Positions 1-7,611 of a stretch of DNA of 64,000 bases are shown here, one piece after another. Both the position numbers and the translations under genes were made by a program. The notes beneath the pieces are model-generated. The model had not been told where the DNA came from and did not search any database. It saw only the letters and a list, made by a program, of their open reading frames with translations. Each line of letters opens with the position of its first letter. The stretch's first letter is position 1. Source of the stretch: an uncultured Aquabacterium sp. (lineage in GTDB: Bacteria > Pseudomonadota > Gammaproteobacteria > Burkholderiales > Burkholderiaceae_C); contig NZ_CAJYGK010000034.1 of assembly GCF_913773725.1 (NCBI RefSeq), forward strand, positions 1-64,000. The letters run 5' to 3'.

Positions 1-982
1 ACACAGGGGGGGCCGGCGGCACAGCCTGTGCACGTTTCGCCGCCTCACGGCGCGCCTGGCGATGCAGCCAGGTGCCCACGATGCCATGCGGCAGGAAGAT
101 GAGCAGCACGATGAGCAGCGGGCCGAAGACGACCATGCGGTAGTCCTGCAGGAACTGCAGCGACTGGGTCAGCCACGGCACCAGCACCGAGCCCAGGATC
201 GGCCCGAACAGCGTGCCGATGCCGCCCACCAGCATGAACATCACCAGCTCGAAGGTGTGGTGGGTGGCCGCCAGTTCCGGACCGAGAAAGCGCACGTGCC
301 CGGCATACAGGCCGCCCGCCAACCCGGCGTAGATCACCGACAGCACGAAGGCCAGCCGCTTGGTCCGCATCAGCGGGATGCCCAGCGCCTCGGCCAGGGC
401 CTCGCCGTTGCGCACCGCCATGAAGCTGCGCCCCAGAATCGAACGAACGATGCGCTGCATCACCACGGCCCCCAGCACCAGAAAGCCCAGCATCAGGTAG
501 TACTGGCCGATGGGCGTGTCGACCTCGCCACCGAAAGGATGCGCCGGCGCGGGAATGCCCATCACACCGACCGCACCGTGGGTCACGGCCTCCCACTTCT
601 CGATCAGCAGGTAGATGATGTAGCCCACGCACAGCGTGAAGATCGAGAACACATGGCCCGTCATGCGCAGCGACAGCATGCCGATCAACCAGCCCAGCAC
701 CCCGCACACGGCGCCCGCAGCGGCAAACGCCCACCAGAAGCCCCATTGGTAATCGGTGGTGAGCAGGCCGACCGCATAGGCGCCGATCGCCATGAACCCG
801 CCGTGCGCCAGATTGAACTGGCCCGTGTAGCCGGTGATGAGGTTGAGCCCGAGTGCCGCGATCGCGAAGATGTACGACAGCGTCATCACCGACAGGAAGT
901 AGTTGTTGGGCACCACGTAGGGGAACACGAGGGCCAGCGCGATGAGCAGGCCCCAGCCCGCCTTGCCTTGCAGCAGCGTCAT
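1..982 (-). CDS. livM: Branched-chain-type ABC transporter permease LivM (3' end cut by window edge)
   Basis: This is an inner-membrane permease of the LivM family, which imports branched-chain amino acids or related carboxylates. The frame is missing from the ORF track but reads cleanly from ATG at 982 (MTLLQGKAGWGL) with no stop to base 2, so the C-terminus lies outside the window. Visible family features are several hydrophobic segments, the N-terminal GLNLITGYTGQFNLAHGGFM motif, and the cytoplasmic-loop motif MAVRNGEALAEALGI that contacts the ATPase. It starts one base after the livH stop, so the two are co-transcribed. Substrate cannot be told from sequence; ATPase and binding-protein genes are not in the window. 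Confidence 0.93.
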   Translation of the reverse strand, partial: MTLLQGKAGWGLLIALALVFPYVVPNNYFLSVMTLSYIFAIAALGLNLITGYTGQFNLAHGGFMAIGAYAVGLLTTDYQWGFWWAFAAAGAVCGVLGWLIGMLSLRMTGHVFSIFTLCVGYIIYLLIEKWEAVTHGAVGVMGIPAPAHPFGGEVDTPIGQYYLMLGFLVLGAVVMQRIVRSILGRSFMAVRNGEALAEALGIPLMRTKRLAFVLSVIYAGLAGGLYAGHVRFLGPELAATHHTFELVMFMLVGGIGTLFGPILGSVLVPWLTQSLQFLQDYRMVVFGPLLIVLLIFLPHGIVGTWLHRQARREAAKRAQAVPPAPPV

Positions 983-983
983 G

Positions 984-1847
984 TCAGTGCGCACCTTTCG
1001 AGAACAGACCTTGGGGGCGGACCGACAGGATCAGCACCAGCAGCACGAAGGCAATCAGGTCCTTGTAGTCGGTCGAGAAGTAGAAGCCGCCGAAGGCCTC
1101 GGCCAGGCCAATGATCAGACCGCCCACGATGGCACCGGGAAAGCTGCCCATGCCGCCGAGGATGATGATCACGAAGGCCTTGGTGATGACCAGATGCCCC
1201 ATGGCCGGGTAGACCAGGTTGATCGGCGCATACAGCACCGCGGCCACCGCCGCCAGCGCGCCGGAAATGGCAAACACCATCAGCGTGACCCGCGTGGCGT
1301 CGATGCCGACGAGCGCGGCGCCATCGCGGTTCTGCGCCATCGCGACGATGGTGGCGCCCGTGGTGGTGCGCGTGAGGAACAGGTGCAGCAGCACGACCAG
1401 CAAGACCGCCCCGGCCAGGATCAGCAGACGCTGCAACGCCACCGTGAGCCCGAACACCTCCACCAACTGCCCATAAGGGCTGCTCATGCGGTGGAAGTCG
1501 GCGCCCCACAGTGCCTGTGCGCCGGCCTCGAGAAACAGCAGGATGCCGATGGCGGCAATCATGTCGTGCAGAGGGGGCGCATTGCGCAGCGGGTTGAACA
1601 CCAGCCGCTCTGCCAGCATCGACAGCACGGCCACGGCCACCGCCGAGCCGGCCATGGCCAGCCAGTAGTTCAGGCCCAGCGACCCCATCAGGTAGAAGGC
1701 CACGTAGGCCCCGGCCATGTAGAACGCGCCGTGGGCGAAGTTCGGCACATGCAGGATTCCGTAGACCAGCGTCAGGCCCAGTGCGACCAGGCTGTAGACG
1801 CCGCCGATCGTCAGGCCATTGAGCAGTTGCTGAAAGAACAGCTCCAA
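984..1847 (-). CDS. livH: Branched-chain-type ABC transporter permease LivH
   Basis: This is the partner permease of LivM, 287 residues, about the usual family length. The track ORF begins at 2006, but the added N-terminus is unlike the family. A TTG at 1847 (LELFFQQLLNGLTIG) has AAGGAG six bases upstream and gives the canonical LivH N-terminus, so I chose it. Family signatures are LVALGLTLVYGILHVPNFAHGA near the start and LNxLRNAPPLHDMI-like and VIIILGGMGSFPGAIVGG segments later. The use of TTG may lower translation. It is the first gene of a livHM operon. Confidence 0.92.
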   Translation of the reverse strand: MELFFQQLLNGLTIGGVYSLVALGLTLVYGILHVPNFAHGAFYMAGAYVAFYLMGSLGLNYWLAMAGSAVAVAVLSMLAERLVFNPLRNAPPLHDMIAAIGILLFLEAGAQALWGADFHRMSSPYGQLVEVFGLTVALQRLLILAGAVLLVVLLHLFLTRTTTGATIVAMAQNRDGAALVGIDATRVTLMVFAISGALAAVAAVLYAPINLVYPAMGHLVITKAFVIIILGGMGSFPGAIVGGLIIGLAEAFGGFYFSTDYKDLIAFVLLVLILSVRPQGLFSKGAH

Positions 1848-1951
1848 GATGCGCTCCTTGGTTCGCGTTGCGGCAAAGGTGAACACCGTGCCGATATGCG
1901 GTCCAGTTTGTTCCCCAAACCGCACAGAGTCAACGAAAACACAGAACGCAT

Positions 1952-1966
1952 TTCTGCATAGCAGAA
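1952..1966. promoter_or_regulatory. Perfect 15-bp palindrome upstream of livH (candidate operator)
   Basis: The sequence TTCTGC-ATA-GCAGAA is a perfect inverted repeat about 105 bases upstream of the livH start. The shape (6-bp arms, 3-bp centre, TTC..GAA ends) resembles operators of IclR-family regulators, which often control transporters for aromatic or organic acids. No regulator gene lies next to it in the window, so the assignment is inference only. Confidence 0.4.
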
Positions 1967-2030
1967 CAAAATAGGGAAAACGCTTGCAGGGATTTCCAGC
2001 GGGCACCGGCCCGTGACGCGAAGGGGCACC

Positions 2031-2065
2031 AAAGAAAAGCGGCCCGTCCGGAAGGAGCGGGCCGC
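2031..2065 (-). terminator. Rho-independent terminator after the 2102-3960 operon
   Basis: Read on the minus strand there is a stem GCGGCCCG/CGGGCCGC with an 11-base loop, followed by TTTTCTTT. It lies directly downstream of the stop of the 2102-3100 gene and separates that operon from livHM. A second small palindrome (GGCTCAT/ATGAGCC) sits between the stop and this hairpin. Confidence 0.8.
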
Positions 2066-2101
2066 AAATGGCTCATCACATGAGCCAGAAGAGGAACGGG
2101 A

Positions 2102-3100
2102 TCAGCGCAGGCTCAGCGTCAGCTGCACCATGGTCTGGTTGAGCAGCTGATACGCCACTTCACCGAAGGTCATGGGTCCGATGGCCTCGCCGGTTCGGCG
2201 GCCTTCCAGCTCGCCATACAGGTAGTTGAGGATGCAGTTGCACGAGAACTGGGCCTCGGGCAGATCGGCCCCTGCCTGCGCGAAGGCCTCGTCATAGCGC
2301 CCCGCAAAGGGCTGGGCCAGCCGATAGTCCACGCCGCTGAACACCGGCCCGTAAAAAGCCACACGACCGCGCTGGGGATCGACCCAGCGGAAGCTCACAT
2401 TGACGGCAGCCCCGTTGCAATCGGCCACCAGGGGCAGCCGGGTGTCGTGCCCGCGCTCGTGCAGGTAGCTCGCCAATGGCGTCCGCACGCCGTCGATCAG
2501 GCAGTCCGCCACGTCGAAGCCGTCCTGATCGAAGCGGATCGTCGGTCCCGCGCCCTGCTGGAACAGGTTGACGATGCGCACATCGGCCACCAGGCTGTCC
2601 GGCAAGGGCACATGCAGCACCACCGCCTGGTCTTCGTACAGGCGGCCCGTGGTCCCGTCGACCACCTTGGCACGCCGCTGCCCCATGTCGTCCAGGTGCA
2701 CGCCAGCGACCCAACCGACCACCGGCTTCAGGTACATGTCCTCGTAAGCCGGAGCATGCTGCGCATAGGCGCTGTGCACGGCCGAGAACGCCGGGAGGAT
2801 CAAGAGCGAAAAGCCATTGTCCGGCGCTTCCACGCAGATCCGGGACAGGCTGTCCACATCGTGAAGGGCCACGTGCGGCTCGTGCCCGGCAAACTGGTCG
2901 AGCACGGTCACGAACAACTCGGTTCGGCTGGTCTGGCCGCCTTCCTGCCCCATGAAGTAAGGAATGGTGCCCCCGATCCAGCGCCCCCGTGGCAGGCGAC
3001 TCAGGGCCATCTCGTCGCCTGCGATGGTGAGCCACGCGCCGCTTTCGATCAGGGTCACGGCCATGTCGTGATCGACCAGGGCCTGTCGCCACGCGCTCAT
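2102..3100 (-). CDS. Conserved hypothetical protein, possibly FIST-like at its C-terminus
   Basis: A 332-residue soluble protein without signal peptide or membrane segment. I do not recognise the family with confidence. The last 35 residues (GPMTFGEVAYQLLNQTMVQLTL) resemble the end of FIST_C sensory domains, where a GxxxxGE..NQT pattern recurs, and an earlier CNCILNYLYGELEG segment could fit the same fold. The middle contains ILPAFSAVHSAYAQHAPAYED and a WVAGVHLDDMG segment. It overlaps the stop of the upstream ISL3-like gene by four bases (ATGA), so the two are translationally coupled and probably act together. Clean codon use and a terminator behind it argue for a real gene. Confidence 0.75.
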   Translation of the reverse strand: MSAWRQALVDHDMAVTLIESGAWLTIAGDEMALSRLPRGRWIGGTIPYFMGQEGGQTSRTELFVTVLDQFAGHEPHVALHDVDSLSRICVEAPDNGFSLLILPAFSAVHSAYAQHAPAYEDMYLKPVVGWVAGVHLDDMGQRRAKVVDGTTGRLYEDQAVVLHVPLPDSLVADVRIVNLFQQGAGPTIRFDQDGFDVADCLIDGVRTPLASYLHERGHDTRLPLVADCNGAAVNVSFRWVDPQRGRVAFYGPVFSGVDYRLAQPFAGRYDEAFAQAGADLPEAQFSCNCILNYLYGELEGRRTGEAIGPMTFGEVAYQLLNQTMVQLTLSLR

Positions 3101-3960
3101 GCTGCACCTCCCTCACGCAGGGTCTGCAGTTGCTGCAACTCGTGTCCCAGCACGCGCTCGTGGCGCTGCACATAGCGGTGCAGTTCACGCAGCTTGACCT
3201 GCAACACCTCATCGCCCGGTTGCTGGCTGAGCTGCTGGCGCAGTCGGGCCAGCAGCAGCTGAAAGCCCAGGGTGCGGATGTCGATGGGCAACTCGCCACC
3301 AATCAGCCGGACCCACACCGGATCGTCCCAGGCCGGCAGGCCCCGGTTCACCACGATGGCCTCGTCCGCCGGCACGCGCGTCACCGGCAACCCCACCGGG
3401 GACGCCCCCGGCAACGGCGTGTCCGCCCCCGTCGCCGGGAAAGGTGGCGTCCGGCCGCGCACGCGCCGCGCGGTGGCGTACTCGTAGGGCATCTGGCCGT
3501 TGTCCAGCGCATAACGGAACTTCCAGACCTCGGCGAAGGGCAGGCGCATCAGCTCGCAGACCACCGCCATGTCCAGCCCTTCGGCCAGCAGCGCGTAGAC
3601 CTTGCGACCCAACGCGTGCGTGAAGGGCATCTGGTCGGCACCGAGCCAGTCGAGGCTGCGCTCGTCGTCGTACAACCGGTCCAGTGTGTGGATGAAACAG
3701 GCATAGCCCATGCAATCCAGATGGCGCCACACCTGCCCCTCCTTCAGGGCCGGTCGCGGCACCATGACCACCCGCCGCAAGCCGAACCATGCCCGTCGGG
3801 CTTCCACTGGGGGCTCGGGTTCCTGTGTGACCCACAGGTGCACGCTGCGCGCGGTGCTGTCCACCGCATGCTGACTGACGCGCCATGGCAGGCGCACGCC
3901 GGCGACCAGGCCCAGAGAGGCGGCCAGGTCATCGGCCTCGGGGCCGGACTTCTGTTTCAC
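3097..3960 (-). CDS. ISL3-transposase-like DNA-binding protein without transposase catalytic domain
   Basis: The 287-residue product starts best at GTG 3960, which has GGAG seven bases upstream; the track ORF starts earlier without a ribosome-binding site. Residues 15-50 (LGL...PWRVSQHAVDSTARSVHLWV) and 75-135 (VWRHLDCMGYACFIHTLDRL, then PFTHALGRKVYALLAEGLDMAVVCELM) follow the order seen in the N-terminal half of ISL3-family transposases: a zinc-ribbon region ending in WRHLD, then FT..LxxxVxALxxxMxxxxVAxLxG helix-turn-helix. The zinc-ribbon cysteines are almost all gone and no DDE catalytic domain follows; instead a Pro-rich linker leads to a helical, Arg/Gln-rich C-terminus. It is likely a domesticated DNA-binding protein. 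It is coupled by ATGA to the next gene. By-eye homology only. Confidence 0.7.
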   Translation of the reverse strand: MKQKSGPEADDLAASLGLVAGVRLPWRVSQHAVDSTARSVHLWVTQEPEPPVEARRAWFGLRRVVMVPRPALKEGQVWRHLDCMGYACFIHTLDRLYDDERSLDWLGADQMPFTHALGRKVYALLAEGLDMAVVCELMRLPFAEVWKFRYALDNGQMPYEYATARRVRGRTPPFPATGADTPLPGASPVGLPVTRVPADEAIVVNRGLPAWDDPVWVRLIGGELPIDIRTLGFQLLLARLRQQLSQQPGDEVLQVKLRELHRYVQRHERVLGHELQQLQTLREGGAA

Positions 3961-4053
3961 TTCTTGTCTCCGATGTTTTGTCGCTTTGCCTCGGGCCACG
4001 GGCACGCTGACACAGCGCCACCCGCCAGGCTGAGGGTTATCGCGGAGACCGGG

Positions 4054-4090
4054 CGATGCAGACGTCCCGGAGTGAACCAGGTCTGCATCG
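4054..4090. repeat. 10-bp perfect inverted repeat (17-bp spacer) upstream of the ISL3-like gene
   Basis: CGATGCAGAC and GTCTGCATCG are perfect reverse complements separated by 17 bases, about 95 bases upstream of the GTG start at 3960. It could be a dyad operator or an RNA hairpin in the leader. The remaining gap 3961-4163 holds nothing else I can identify. Confidence 0.6.
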
Positions 4091-4163
4091 GAATGGGACA
4101 CCCGCCACGTCCGGCGCGCCGCGGGTCAAGCAGGGGGCAAAGCCCGTGCCAAAGTGGGGCGTG

Positions 4164-5009
4164 TCAGAGCGCCGGCACGAGGTGGGCCAGCATGGCGCCC
4201 GCATACGGGCTGGCGACGGTCTGCAGGAAACGGGGGAAGTCGATGTGGGCCGCGTCGTCCGCCCGATCGGACACCGTGCGGATCACGAGGCAGGGCACGG
4301 TCAGGTCGCGGCACACCTGGGCCACCGCGGCCCCCTCCATTTCGACCGCCAGGGCATCGGGCAACGCGGTACGCAGCGTCGCACTGGCCTGATCGGTGCA
4401 CACGAACTGGTCGCCACTGACAATCAGCCCGGTGTGCAGCCGGGGCCAGGTCAGGCCCAGCGCCGTCAGATCCTCGGCCCGCAACGGGTGCGGCTGCGCC
4501 ATGGACAGGACTTCGGGGGCCAGCGCGGCGGCCAGCGTCTCACGCGCCAGCGTCACCCGGGCCGGATCGGCCGGCAGCCGACTGAGCCCCGTGCCCGGCA
4601 ACTCGAACCGCGGAAACAGCGGCGACGCGTCCATGTCGTGCTGCAGCAGGGCATCGGCCAGCACCACATCCCCCACCCGCACGCCCTCGCCCAGACCGCC
4701 CGCCACACCGACGAACACGATCTGGCTCACACCGAAATGACCGGCGAGCAGCGTGGTGGTGGTGGCCGCGGCGACCTTGCCGATGCCCGACAGCACGGCC
4801 ACGACCGCGCGGCCATGCAGGTGCCCCACCCAGAACGTGCGCCCGCCCAGCTGCACCTGCGCTTCGTCCGGCATGATCTCCAGCACGGCAGCCAGCTCCT
4901 CCGGCAGGGCCGCCATCAACCCGATGGGGCCAACCTCGCCCTGCATGCCAGCCGGCAGGAAACGATCCGGGCGCGGGACGGCATGGGGGACAGAAGGGTC
5001 GACAGGCAT
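4164..5009 (-). CDS. mtnN: 5'-methylthioadenosine/S-adenosylhomocysteine nucleosidase
   Basis: The enzyme hydrolyses MTA and SAH to adenine and the ribosyl thio-compound, recycling by-products of polyamine synthesis and methylation. Family signatures: IGLMAALPEELAAV at the N-terminal beta strand, FVGVAGGLGEGVRVGDVV (phosphorylase superfamily glycine loop), VSGDQF, the ribose-binding VEMEGAAVAQV, and the catalytic Asp in IRTVSDRADD. The first ~27 residues are not part of the fold; ATG at the internal MQGEVG could be the real start. It stands alone on the minus strand, behind an unexplained terminator. Confidence 0.92.
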   Translation of the reverse strand: MPVDPSVPHAVPRPDRFLPAGMQGEVGPIGLMAALPEELAAVLEIMPDEAQVQLGGRTFWVGHLHGRAVVAVLSGIGKVAAATTTTLLAGHFGVSQIVFVGVAGGLGEGVRVGDVVLADALLQHDMDASPLFPRFELPGTGLSRLPADPARVTLARETLAAALAPEVLSMAQPHPLRAEDLTALGLTWPRLHTGLIVSGDQFVCTDQASATLRTALPDALAVEMEGAAVAQVCRDLTVPCLVIRTVSDRADDAAHIDFPRFLQTVASPYAGAMLAHLVPAL

Positions 5010-5047
5010 GGTGCGGTGGCAGGGGGAAAGGCCACATCATCGCCCAG

Positions 5048-5072
5048 AAAAAAACCACCCCGCAGGGTGGTT
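5048..5072 (-). terminator. Strong terminator located upstream of mtnN
   Basis: On the minus strand AACCACCC-TGCG-GGGTGGTT is followed by a T7 run. Its direction means it ends transcripts coming from 5075 and above, before mtnN begins at 5009, although no minus-strand gene is annotated there. Confidence 0.75.
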
Positions 5073-5218
5073 TGTGCAAAGCCTTGCGGCGCCAACCGTT
5101 CACGGAGCAGGCCCCGGCCGGTTGTCAACACCCGAAGGCGTTGCGTGTTTCAAGATTCTCCCCGAGCGGCGCCTCGTTGTGTCTTTTCATGTCAGCGCAC
5201 CGGCCGCATTGTATGTGC

Positions 5219-5246
5219 CATATCTGACCAAACGCGCATATCTGAC
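5219..5246. repeat. Direct repeats CATATCTGAC x2 in front of the BetR-type regulator
   Basis: The 10-mer CATATCTGAC occurs twice, 18 bases apart, about 90 bases upstream of the regulator's start. Tandem sites at such spacing are typical of response-regulator binding, so they may be an autoregulatory site. This is inference from position. Confidence 0.45.
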
Positions 5247-5333
5247 GCAATGTTACGATTTGGGGAGCCCCCTCCCCCAAGAGGGCGAAGCGCCGGGATA
5301 ATCACCTCACGCCCCTGAACCTGCCCTTTGACC

Positions 5334-6281
5334 ATGGCGCCCTACTTCGACAGCGACGACGCCCCCCTGGACGACGCGCCGCACGCGGAAACCGCTGCGG
5401 CGCTGGCGGCGCTGTTGGGCCGGCATGGCATCCCTGCACGGCACCAAGCCGCCCAAGTCGCGCAAATATGCGCGATCTCGGTCAGCCAGGCTCGCCGCAA
5501 GCTGAAAGGCGCTGTCTGGCTTTTCGATGAAGTGAGGGCGGTGTGCCAGCACGTCGGGGCCCGCCTGGACGACTTGTTTCCGTCGGCCGTGGCCCGCGGC
5601 GCGGCCGATCACGCGCCCCTGGCCCCTAACCCGGCGCCGGTCGGCAAGCCTGCCCCCCACCCGGCGCGGCTGCACATCGACGGGCGAGTCCTGCCCTGCC
5701 AGGTGCAACTCGGCCCTGTGCTGCCCACCGCTGTGCCGCCGCCCCTGGAGGCCGTGCATGCGGAGGGCCAGTGGCACGTGGGCACGGAAGCCACCCTGGC
5801 CGCCCTCGCGCCCGGGCTGCCGCGCTATGCGGTCGACCACCTGACGGTGGTGCCCTGCCGCGAACCGGAGCGCCCCCGTGTGGCTGTGGTCGACGACGAC
5901 CCCGACGCCGCCGACGCCCTGAGCGACTGGCTGTGTGAAGCAGGGTGGCGTGCCCAGGCATACACCCGCACCACCGAGTTGATGGCCCCGGGCGCTTTGC
6001 AGCACGATGCCTATGTGATCGATCTCATCCTGGCCGGGGGCCAGACCTCGCAGGCGCTGGTGGAGCGCATCCGCGCCGATCGCCCCCAGGTGCCCATCGT
6101 GCTGCTGACCGGCCAACTGCGCGAGGGCCCGGCCCCGGAGGCCACCCTGGCCACGCTGCTGCGTACACAGGACGTGGTCTTCTTCGAAAAGCCGGTGCGC
6201 CCCACCGTGCTCATGGCCGCCATCCAGCGCCACCTCGACCGGCTGCGACACGGCGGCGACGCGACCGCTCGTCATGCCTGA
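5334..6281 (+). CDS. Response regulator with N-terminal BetR-type helix-turn-helix and C-terminal receiver
   Basis: A 315-residue transcriptional regulator with inverted domain order. Residues ~15-85 form a BetR-like helix-turn-helix (ICAISVSQARRKLKGAVWLFDEVRAVC), a linker of ~90 Pro/Ala-rich residues follows, then a receiver domain (~180-305) with acidic pair VAVVDDDPDAAD, phospho-acceptor Asp in AYVIDLIL (~residue 229), conserved LLTG and the Lys in FFEKPV. Start could also be TTG at 5328. It overlaps the sensor-kinase gene by eight bases, so this is a cognate two-component pair. Its stimulus and targets are unknown. Confidence 0.88.
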   Translation: MAPYFDSDDAPLDDAPHAETAAALAALLGRHGIPARHQAAQVAQICAISVSQARRKLKGAVWLFDEVRAVCQHVGARLDDLFPSAVARGAADHAPLAPNPAPVGKPAPHPARLHIDGRVLPCQVQLGPVLPTAVPPPLEAVHAEGQWHVGTEATLAALAPGLPRYAVDHLTVVPCREPERPRVAVVDDDPDAADALSDWLCEAGWRAQAYTRTTELMAPGALQHDAYVIDLILAGGQTSQALVERIRADRPQVPIVLLTGQLREGPAPEATLATLLRTQDVVFFEKPVRPTVLMAAIQRHLDRLRHGGDATARHA

Positions 6282-7611
6282 GGTCGACACCCGGACACTG
6301 GCCGCGCGCCGCCTGGCCCCGTTGGCCCTGATGCTGGCCGTGGGCAGCATGCTGCTCTTGCTGCAGGATGGGGCGGCAGGGCTCAACACCCCCTGGGAGT
6401 CGCGCTTCGGACCCATCCTGTCCACGTTGTACGGGCTGGCGTCGATCCTGCTGTGGTGGCGCCCGCACCGGATCGATGTGATCGTGGGCGGCACACTCGG
6501 CTGCACCGGCTTCTATTTCCTGGGCTGCCTGTACGAGGGCGCGCGGCTCGACAGCGCGCAGGGACTTTACGCCGTCGGCGCCAACGCGCAGTTCATGCCG
6601 CTTCTGTATGTGGCGGCGTTCATCGCCTTGCGCCGCAGTGCCCTGTGGGTCAGTGCCGCCATGTATGCCGCGCTGCTGGGTCTGTACGGCTGGCTTTACC
6701 GCGACGTCGTGCAGGCCGGCGGCACATACCAGCAGCTCAGCGGGCACGTGTGGACCGTGCTGCTGCTGGTGAACCCGGTCTGCATCCTCGCCCTTCAGTA
6801 CATCACGGCGCTGCGAGGGCGGCTGCAGCGCGCCGAGCGCGAGGCCCATGAAGGCAAGGAGCGCTTCCTGGCCATGCTGTCACACGAAATCCGGTCGCCC
6901 CTGCAGTCCATGCTCGGCTCCATCGATCTGCTGGCCATGCGCCTGCACGACGACGCCGGCCAACGTGCGGTCGACCGCCTGCGTCGCGCGGCGACACAAC
7001 TCGAAGCCCACTTGCGTGACATCACCGAGTACACCCGACTGGAAAGCCCTGACTGGCAACTGCACGAAGAGGACACCGACGTCGCGCAACTGGTGCAGGA
7101 CGTGTGCGACCAGATGGCGCCCCTGGCCGAACACAAGCGCCTGGCGCTGTATTGCCGGCTCCCCGACGCCACGACAGAGGCGCCCCCCCTGGGCATGCAG
7201 AGACTGGACCCCGTTCGGGTCCGCCAGATCCTGCTCAACCTGCTGAGCAACGCCATCAAGTACACGCCCGACGGCGAAATCACGGTCCGGGCCACGCTGC
7301 ATCCCGCCTTGCCCCGCCCCGCCCTGCTGCAGCTGGAAGTGGAAGACACCGGCATCGGCATCGACCCGTCCCAGCGGCACCGGATTTTCGAGCCCCATGT
7401 ACGCCTGGAAGACCCGCGCAGCGACCGCGTCGGCGGCTCGGGCCTGGGCCTGGCCGTGGTGCAACGGCTGGTGGAGCGTCTGGGCGGCCACATCGACGTG
7501 GACAGCCAGCCCGCACAGGGCACCCGCTTCACCGTGACGCTGCCGCTGTCGCCCCCCGCTGCTTCGCAGCGACAATTCCCCCTCTCATCACCAGCCCCCC
7601 ATCGGCCATGA
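6274..7611 (+). CDS. Membrane sensor histidine kinase
   Basis: 445 residues. The first ~175 residues carry about five or six hydrophobic segments and no large periplasmic loop, so it probably senses a membrane or cytoplasmic signal. A short charged coil follows, then the H-box [19 protein letters not shown] (His ~203), N-box [14 protein letters not shown] (~322), G1 DTGIGID and G2 [13 protein letters not shown]. All catalytic motifs are intact. It overlaps the response regulator upstream by 8 bases and purT downstream by the ATGA quartet, which makes a three-gene operon. Confidence 0.9.
   Translation: MPEVDTRTLAARRLAPLALMLAVGSMLLLLQDGAAGLNTPWESRFGPILSTLYGLASILLWWRPHRIDVIVGGTLGCTGFYFLGCLYEGARLDSAQGLYAVGANAQFMPLLYVAAFIALRRSALWVSAAMYAALLGLYGWLYRDVVQAGGTYQQLSGHVWTVLLLVNPVCILALQYITALRGRLQRAEREAHEGKERFLAMLSHEIRSPLQSMLGSIDLLAMRLHDDAGQRAVDRLRRAATQLEAHLRDITEYTRLESPDWQLHEEDTDVAQLVQDVCDQMAPLAEHKRLALYCRLPDATTEAPPLGMQRLDPVRVRQILLNLLSNAIKYTPDGEITVRATLHPALPRPALLQLEVEDTGIGIDPSQRHRIFEPHVRLEDPRSDRVGGSGLGLAVVQRLVERLGGHIDVDSQPAQGTRFTVTLPLSPPAASQRQFPLSSPAPHRP

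Larger units (their letters stand above)
5010..5327. other. Gene-free divergent region between mtnN and the BetR-type regulator
   Basis: This 318-base stretch has no convincing ORF. It holds a strong minus-strand terminator (5048-5072), a minus-strand TTGACA hexamer near 5125 without a clear -10, and a pair of direct repeats (5219-5246) in front of the regulator gene. AT content rises around 5205-5265, consistent with a promoter. Confidence 0.6.

Noticed and set aside
62-1961. Long plus-strand ORFs (350 and 339 aa) opposite livHM
   Set aside because: They are rich in His/Gln/Arg with no domain, lie antisense to clear permeases, and follow the GC-rich third-position pattern of the real minus-strand genes.
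3097-3960. Intact or recently inserted ISL3 element
   Set aside because: No catalytic domain, no terminal inverted repeats at element ends, no target duplication, and the gene sits in a tidy two-gene operon with a terminator.
5010-5160. SAH riboswitch in front of mtnN
   Set aside because: The position is tempting, but I could not find the SAH riboswitch core; only the terminator hairpin is supported.
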